From Bacteroidota bacterium (lineage in GTDB: Bacteria; Bacteroidota; Bacteroidia; Bacteroidales; VadinHA17): a stretch of DNA of 10,588 nt. A program made the position numbers and the translations under genes. The stretch lies in NCBI GenBank assembly GCA_030613125.1, contig JAUWMO010000094.1, positions 1 to 10,588 on the forward strand, given 5' to 3'. Under the pieces are notes generated by a model, which worked only from the letters and a program-made list of their open reading frames with translations, had not been told where the DNA came from and searched no databases. This document shows, in pieces, positions 7,090 to 10,588 of this stretch (position 1 is its first letter; each line of letters opens with the position of its first letter).

Positions 7090-7105
7090 CAAAAAAATTG
7101 AATCC

Positions 7106-8545
7106 GTGGGAAGAAAAAGAAAAAAACTGCCGCTATTGGAAAAAATAGAAGTGGTGGATATTGGGTCAGAAGGTAAAGCCCTTGCCAGAAGGTCCAAAGG
7201 ACTCCTTTTGGAGGATGATATGGTGGTTTTTGTAACGAATGCTGTTCCGGGAGATATTGTAGATGTTCAGATAACCAGGAAGAGGAAAAATTATATGGAA
7301 GGCTACACAGTGAAATTCCATAAATATTCTGATGAAAGGGAGGAAGCTTTTTGTGAACATTTTGGGATTTGTGGGGGTTGTAAATGGCAGAGTTTACCTT
7401 ACCGGAAGCAATTATACTATAAACAAAAGCAGGTTTCTGACCAGCTTCTCAGAATAGGTAATATATCAGATGATGAAGCTGCAACAATGCGTCCTATCCT
7501 GGCCTCTCCTGAGATAGTTCACTACAGGAATAAACTTGAATTTACTTTTTCTGATAACAAATGGCTGACAAGGGAGGAACTCGATTCAGGAGAGGAGTTT
7601 AAAAACCGGAATGCTCTTGGCTTCCATATTCCAAAAATGTTTGATAAGGTTCTGGATATTAATAATTGTTACCTGCAGCCTGACCCGTCAAACCATATCA
7701 GGGCCTGGGTGAAAAAATATTCCAGTGAACACCATCTTGATTATTTCAATCTGCGTCAGCATAAAGGGTTACTGCGTAACCTGATTATTCGTACTGCCAA
7801 TACAGGTGAGGTAATGGTAATTATTTCATTTTATGATGATAAACAAGAGGCAAGAGAAAAAATACTGTCTTCTCTTATTGGCCGGTTCCCTCAAATCACA
7901 TCCCTGTTTTATGTAATCAACAAGAAGGCCAATGATACCATTCTTGATCAGAAGGTAGTGTTATATCATGGAAGAGAGTTCATCATTGAAAAAATGGAAG
8001 ATCTTGAGTTTAAAGTGGGACCTAAATCTTTTTTTCAAACTAATTCAGGTCAGACATATAACCTTTATAAAGTCGTCAGGGAGTTTGCTGACCTGCAGGG
8101 GCATGAGATAGTTTACGATTTTTATACAGGCACAGGGACCATCGCATTATTTTTAGCACGAGATGCGGGGAAGGTAATTGGGATTGAGTCGGTACCGGAA
8201 GCGATTGAAGATGCCAGAGAGAACTCTCAAAGCAATGAGATCGAAAATACCCAATTTATTTCCGGTGATATAAAAGATGTTTTCACTTTGGATTTGATAA
8301 AAAAGTACGGTCATCCTGATATTGTAATCATGGACCCGCCGCGGATAGGTTTACATAAAAATGTGATTCAGATCCTCAGTGAGGTAAAACCTGATAAAAT
8401 TGTATACGTGAGCTGCAATCCGGCGACCCAGGCAAGAGATATTCAACATCTTTCTGATATATACTCGGTAAAGAAAATTCAGCCTGTGGATATGTTCCCG
8501 CATACCCATCATGTTGAAAATGTGATTTTTATGGAAATTAAATAA
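7106..8545 (+). CDS. TrmA/RumA-family 23S rRNA (uracil-5-)-methyltransferase
   Basis: SAM-dependent enzyme that adds a methyl group to C5 of a uridine, most likely in 23S rRNA as in RlmD/RlmCD. The 479 residues contain an N-terminal TRAM RNA-binding domain (about 10-70). An iron-sulfur cluster set follows, C83-x5-C89-x2-C92, with C188 as the probable fourth ligand. The Rossmann-type methyltransferase domain has QTN at 311-313, the SAM loop YDFYTGTGTIAL (337-348), the acidic E361 after the second strand, and DPPR at 410-413. The catalytic cysteine is C437 in VSCNPAT and the likely base is E471 in HHVENV. All key residues are present. The start is GTG at 7106: no in-frame ATG lies just upstream and MGRKRKKLPLLEKIE is a family-like N terminus. 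Which uridine is modified (U747, U1939, or tRNA U54) cannot be decided from the sequence; the complete cluster and TRAM domain favour rRNA. Confidence 0.93.
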   Translation: MGRKRKKLPLLEKIEVVDIGSEGKALARRSKGLLLEDDMVVFVTNAVPGDIVDVQITRKRKNYMEGYTVKFHKYSDEREEAFCEHFGICGGCKWQSLPYRKQLYYKQKQVSDQLLRIGNISDDEAATMRPILASPEIVHYRNKLEFTFSDNKWLTREELDSGEEFKNRNALGFHIPKMFDKVLDINNCYLQPDPSNHIRAWVKKYSSEHHLDYFNLRQHKGLLRNLIIRTANTGEVMVIISFYDDKQEAREKILSSLIGRFPQITSLFYVINKKANDTILDQKVVLYHGREFIIEKMEDLEFKVGPKSFFQTNSGQTYNLYKVVREFADLQGHEIVYDFYTGTGTIALFLARDAGKVIGIESVPEAIEDARENSQSNEIENTQFISGDIKDVFTLDLIKKYGHPDIVIMDPPRIGLHKNVIQILSEVKPDKIVYVSCNPATQARDIQHLSDIYSVKKIQPVDMFPHTHHVENVIFMEIK

Positions 8546-8583
8546 TTTTAGTCAGTCAGACTGGCGAATGGTAGAAAAATATG

Positions 8584-8631
8584 ATTCCCAGGTGGTAATA
8601 CTTAGTATTTATAATCAGGGAATATTTTTTT
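8584..8631. terminator. Probable bidirectional terminator between convergent genes
   Basis: ATTCCC (8584-8589) pairs with GGGAAT (8618-8623), and an inner hairpin AATAC-TTA-GTATT (8597-8609) stacks inside it, with mismatches between the two stems. On + the structure is followed by A and seven T (8624-8631). On - it is followed by CAT and then ATTTTT (plus-strand AAAAAT at 8576-8581), so it could stop transcription from both sides. The stem overlaps the last codons and the TAA stop of the symporter gene. The pairing is weak and AT-rich, so confidence is moderate. Confidence 0.5.
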
Positions 8632-10365
8632 AAAATCAATCCAATACTCTTTAACAGATAGCTTCATATCCTTATGCAGTATCAGTATACCCACCAAATT
8701 TGGAATAGCCATCACAACAATTGTAATGTAAGATAATGACCATATGACTGTTGTGTCAATGAAAGAGGCGAAGAAGAAAACAATAATATAGAAAAGCCGG
8801 TAGTGGATTACATATTTAGCTCCAATGAGATATGTAATTGCCCTGTCTCCATAATACGACCATGAAATTGCAGTTGAGAAAGCAAATAAAAGCAATCCGA
8901 TAGAAACAATATATTGCCCCCAATCGCCTAAAAAACTACGTTTGAATGCCACAGTCGTGAGAGGGGCACTGTGCATTAGAGATTTCCCTTTTATAATAAT
9001 TTTTTCACTGTCCTGACCTGGTCCTGAAAAAACCGACCACCAGGGCTTTTTTTCCTCATCTTCATTTTTAATAAGTTTTCCGTTCTGTATATTAAGCAGG
9101 CCGGTATAAGCTTTATTATTTCTATAAATTATAACATCCTCTGCCACTGAACGTGCATTAATAAGGGTTATTTCATCAGTTATTTTACCATTGTTGATTT
9201 CAAGTGTGCCTGTAAATAGCGGTAAGGATTCCTTGTCAAATAGATGATTGTATAATTTATTACGGTCAGATTCATATTTGTCATCAAATGTTCCCTCAAG
9301 AAAAACCATATCAGTATTTTGAAACTGATTCTCAATTTTTTCATTCCATACACCTGAAGATAAAAGAACAAGTCCGGTAAGTGTACAGATTACAATAGTA
9401 TCAATAAATGGCTCAAGTATGGCCACCATTCCTTCAGAAACAGGTTCATGTGCCTTGGCGGCGGCGTGTGCAATAGGAGCAGAGCCTTGTCCGGCCTCAT
9501 TTGAGAAAAGCCCTCTGTTTGCACCTCTGTTAAATACAAAAGCAAACCCTGCACCAAGAAATCCACCTATTGCTGCCTGTCCTGTGAAAGCATGTTGAAA
9601 TATAGAGGCAAATGAAGGGAGGATATTATCATAATTTGTGCCTATTACAAAGAATGCACCTATAAAATATAATATTGCCATTCCCGGGACAAGTCGGGAA
9701 GTTACTTTGGCAATTCTTTTAATACCACCAATGATAACAAGGGCAAGAAGAACTGCCAGAACAAAACCGGTAATAATATGTTTCAGACCAAAAGTTTCAA
9801 AAATTGAGTTAGAAATACTGTTTATCTGCGGGAGACTCCCGGTGCCAAAAGAAGAGAGAATAGTTGCTATGGCAAAAAAGCCGCCAATCCATTTGCCGGT
9901 CTGAATTATTTTATTGTTTTTTAATTTAATATTCAGCCGTTTCTTCATATAATACATGGGGCCACCCGAGATTGAACCATCGGGTAATACATCCCTGTAT
10001 TTATGTGAAATAGTTACTTCTACAAATTTGGTGGTCATGCCAAAAAAGGCAGTTGCCAGCATCCAGAATAAAGCGGCGGGTCCACCCAGATGAATTGCCA
10101 GAGCTACTCCGGCAATATTTCCTGTTCCAACGGTTCCTGACAGAGCGGTTGTCAAAGCCTGGAAGTGGGAAGTGTCACCAACATCACTCTTCTTATCGAA
10201 TTTTCCTTTAATTATTCTGAGGGCATGATTAAAGTATCGAAACTGTGGAAAACCCAAATAGACAGTAAAAAATATACCGGTACCCAATAAAAGGAATACA
10301 AACCAGACATGCCCGCCCAGGTATCCATCCAGAGTTGTCAGGAACTCGTTGATCTTCTGGATCAT
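8602..10365 (-). CDS. AGCS-family alanine/glycine:cation symporter with a large loop insert
   Basis: Inner-membrane amino-acid carrier, expected to take up alanine or glycine with Na+ (or H+). Family motifs are clear: GTVGTGNIAGVALAI (77-91), GGPAALFWM (94-102), NRGANRGLFSNEAGQGSAP (279-297), and FSTAISWSYYGDRA (496-509). About eleven hydrophobic segments fit the family topology. The start is ATG at 10365; an in-frame TTG at 10383 would only add six Lys-rich residues. At 587 residues it is longer than a typical AGCS carrier (about 450-500). The excess is a hydrophilic insert at about 341-470, between the segment ending LLSSGVW and the one beginning WGQYIVSIG. The insert carries a motif twice, TGTLEINNGKI (385-395) and TGLLNIQNGKL (421-431). 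By the usual topology this loop should face the periplasm. The substrate is inferred from the family only. Confidence 0.93.
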   Translation of the reverse strand: MIQKINEFLTTLDGYLGGHVWFVFLLLGTGIFFTVYLGFPQFRYFNHALRIIKGKFDKKSDVGDTSHFQALTTALSGTVGTGNIAGVALAIHLGGPAALFWMLATAFFGMTTKFVEVTISHKYRDVLPDGSISGGPMYYMKKRLNIKLKNNKIIQTGKWIGGFFAIATILSSFGTGSLPQINSISNSIFETFGLKHIITGFVLAVLLALVIIGGIKRIAKVTSRLVPGMAILYFIGAFFVIGTNYDNILPSFASIFQHAFTGQAAIGGFLGAGFAFVFNRGANRGLFSNEAGQGSAPIAHAAAKAHEPVSEGMVAILEPFIDTIVICTLTGLVLLSSGVWNEKIENQFQNTDMVFLEGTFDDKYESDRNKLYNHLFDKESLPLFTGTLEINNGKITDEITLINARSVAEDVIIYRNNKAYTGLLNIQNGKLIKNEDEEKKPWWSVFSGPGQDSEKIIIKGKSLMHSAPLTTVAFKRSFLGDWGQYIVSIGLLLFAFSTAISWSYYGDRAITYLIGAKYVIHYRLFYIIVFFFASFIDTTVIWSLSYITIVVMAIPNLVGILILHKDMKLSVKEYWIDFKKIFPDYKY

Positions 10366-10392
10366 AAATTTTTGTTTTTTCAATTAAAAAAA

Positions 10393-10400
10393 CAAATGTA
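10393..10400 (-). promoter_or_regulatory. -7 promoter box for the symporter gene
   Basis: The minus strand reads TACATTTG, a perfect TAnnTTTG match. It implies transcription starting near 10387 and a leader of about 20 bases before the ATG at 10365, which would also make the in-frame TTG at 10383 an unlikely start. I see no good -33 TTTG. Confidence 0.6.
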
Positions 10401-10425
10401 GCAATTCTGATAAAACTAAAAGAAA

Positions 10426-10451
10426 AAGAGTTTCCGAAACCGGAAACTCTT
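10426..10451 (-). terminator. Rho-independent terminator for a minus-strand transcript entering from the right
   Basis: A perfect 11-bp stem, AAGAGTTTCCG (10426-10436) and CGGAAACTCTT (10441-10451), has a 4-base loop. On the minus strand it is followed by TTTCTTTT (with the stem's own final Ts making TTTTTCTTTT), whereas on + it is followed by AACCCC. The T-run therefore points to termination of a minus-strand transcript from beyond the right edge, just before the symporter promoter. Confidence 0.85.
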
Positions 10452-10460
10452 AACCCCTAA

Positions 10461-10483
10461 ATTTTATCCCAACGGAATAAAAT
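10461..10483 (-). repeat. Second hairpin upstream of the terminator
   Basis: ATTTTATCCC (10461-10470) and GGAATAAAAT (10474-10483) form a 10-bp stem with a 3-base loop. As DNA there is one mismatch, but in the minus-strand RNA it becomes a G-U wobble, so the stem is fully paired only in that transcript. It lies 9 bases from the terminator hairpin and probably belongs to the same 3' untranslated region. Confidence 0.45.
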
Positions 10484-10520
10484 AAAAAACCAATTAATCC
10501 ATCAAAAACTGGCCTTTTTA

Positions 10521-10588
10521 TTATTTAACCCTGATAAAGAAAATTACAAGTATTGTGCCATAGTTTGTAACATGCAGATAAGCAACGA
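10521..10588 (-). CDS. Possible C-terminal end of an unidentified gene running off the right edge
   Basis: The terminator at 10426-10451 implies a minus-strand gene ending nearby. One frame is open from the edge to a TAA at 10521-10523 and would end in NYGTILVIFFIRVK. Only 22 codons are visible, and another minus-strand frame is also open from the edge to a TAA at about the same place, so the frame is uncertain. No family can be named. Confidence 0.25.
   Translation of the reverse strand, partial: VAYLHVTNYGTILVIFFIRVK

Noticed and set aside
10366..10383. TTG start at 10383 for the symporter
   Set aside because: It lies only a few bases after the predicted transcription start, and the ATG at 10365 gives a family-like N terminus.
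10505..10520. AAAAA-CTGGCC-TTTTT hairpin at the right edge
   Set aside because: The stem is only five A-T pairs and the strong terminator further along already explains the 3' end.

Overview
The window reads as a housekeeping stretch of a Bacteroidota chromosome, most likely Bacteroidales-like. The reasons are: SecD and SecF fused into one protein, an orphan LolD ATPase coupled to a TIGR02757 (DUF2400) gene, AT-rich DNA with almost no Shine-Dalgarno sequences, and several perfect copies of the Bacteroidota -7 promoter box TAnnTTTG at sensible positions. The assignment rests on family and promoter style; no rRNA or other phylogenetic marker is present.

Layout, left to right. A secDF gene on + is cut by the left edge and ends at 1923, followed by a strong intrinsic terminator (1947-1976). 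A small tatA (2110-2337) follows. Next comes a tight + block: a CaCA-family cation exchanger (2400-3344), a LolD-type ABC ATPase whose ATG directly abuts the exchanger's stop (3345-4019), and a TIGR02757 gene overlapping the ATPase by one base (4019-4798). A convergent spacer (4799-4957) with repeated GGTGTCC words separates this block from an ABC-F ATPase on - (4958-6892). The ABC-F gene and a TrmA/RumA-type rRNA uracil methyltransferase on + (7106-8545) are divergent. The 213-bp gap between them holds an elaborate interlocked inverted repeat and two facing -7 boxes. A possible bidirectional terminator lies between the methyltransferase and a convergent AGCS-family alanine/glycine:cation symporter on - (8602-10365). 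The right edge has two hairpins oriented to end a - strand transcript entering from outside the window, possibly with the tail of its gene.

How the genes fit together: SecDF and TatA both serve export across the inner membrane (unfolded proteins through Sec, folded through Tat). LolD powers release of lipoproteins that have been exported. The ABC-F protein and the rRNA methyltransferase both act on the ribosome. The exchanger and the symporter are ion-coupled membrane carriers.

I found no tRNA, rRNA, CRISPR array, phage gene, transposase, toxin-antitoxin pair or defence gene, and I do not think the window holds a new multi-gene system. The points worth a second look are the interlocked repeat at 6954-7020, a large extracytoplasmic insert with a repeated motif in the symporter, a possible link between the TIGR02757 protein and HhH-GPD glycosylases, and the GGTGTCC repeats in the convergent spacer.
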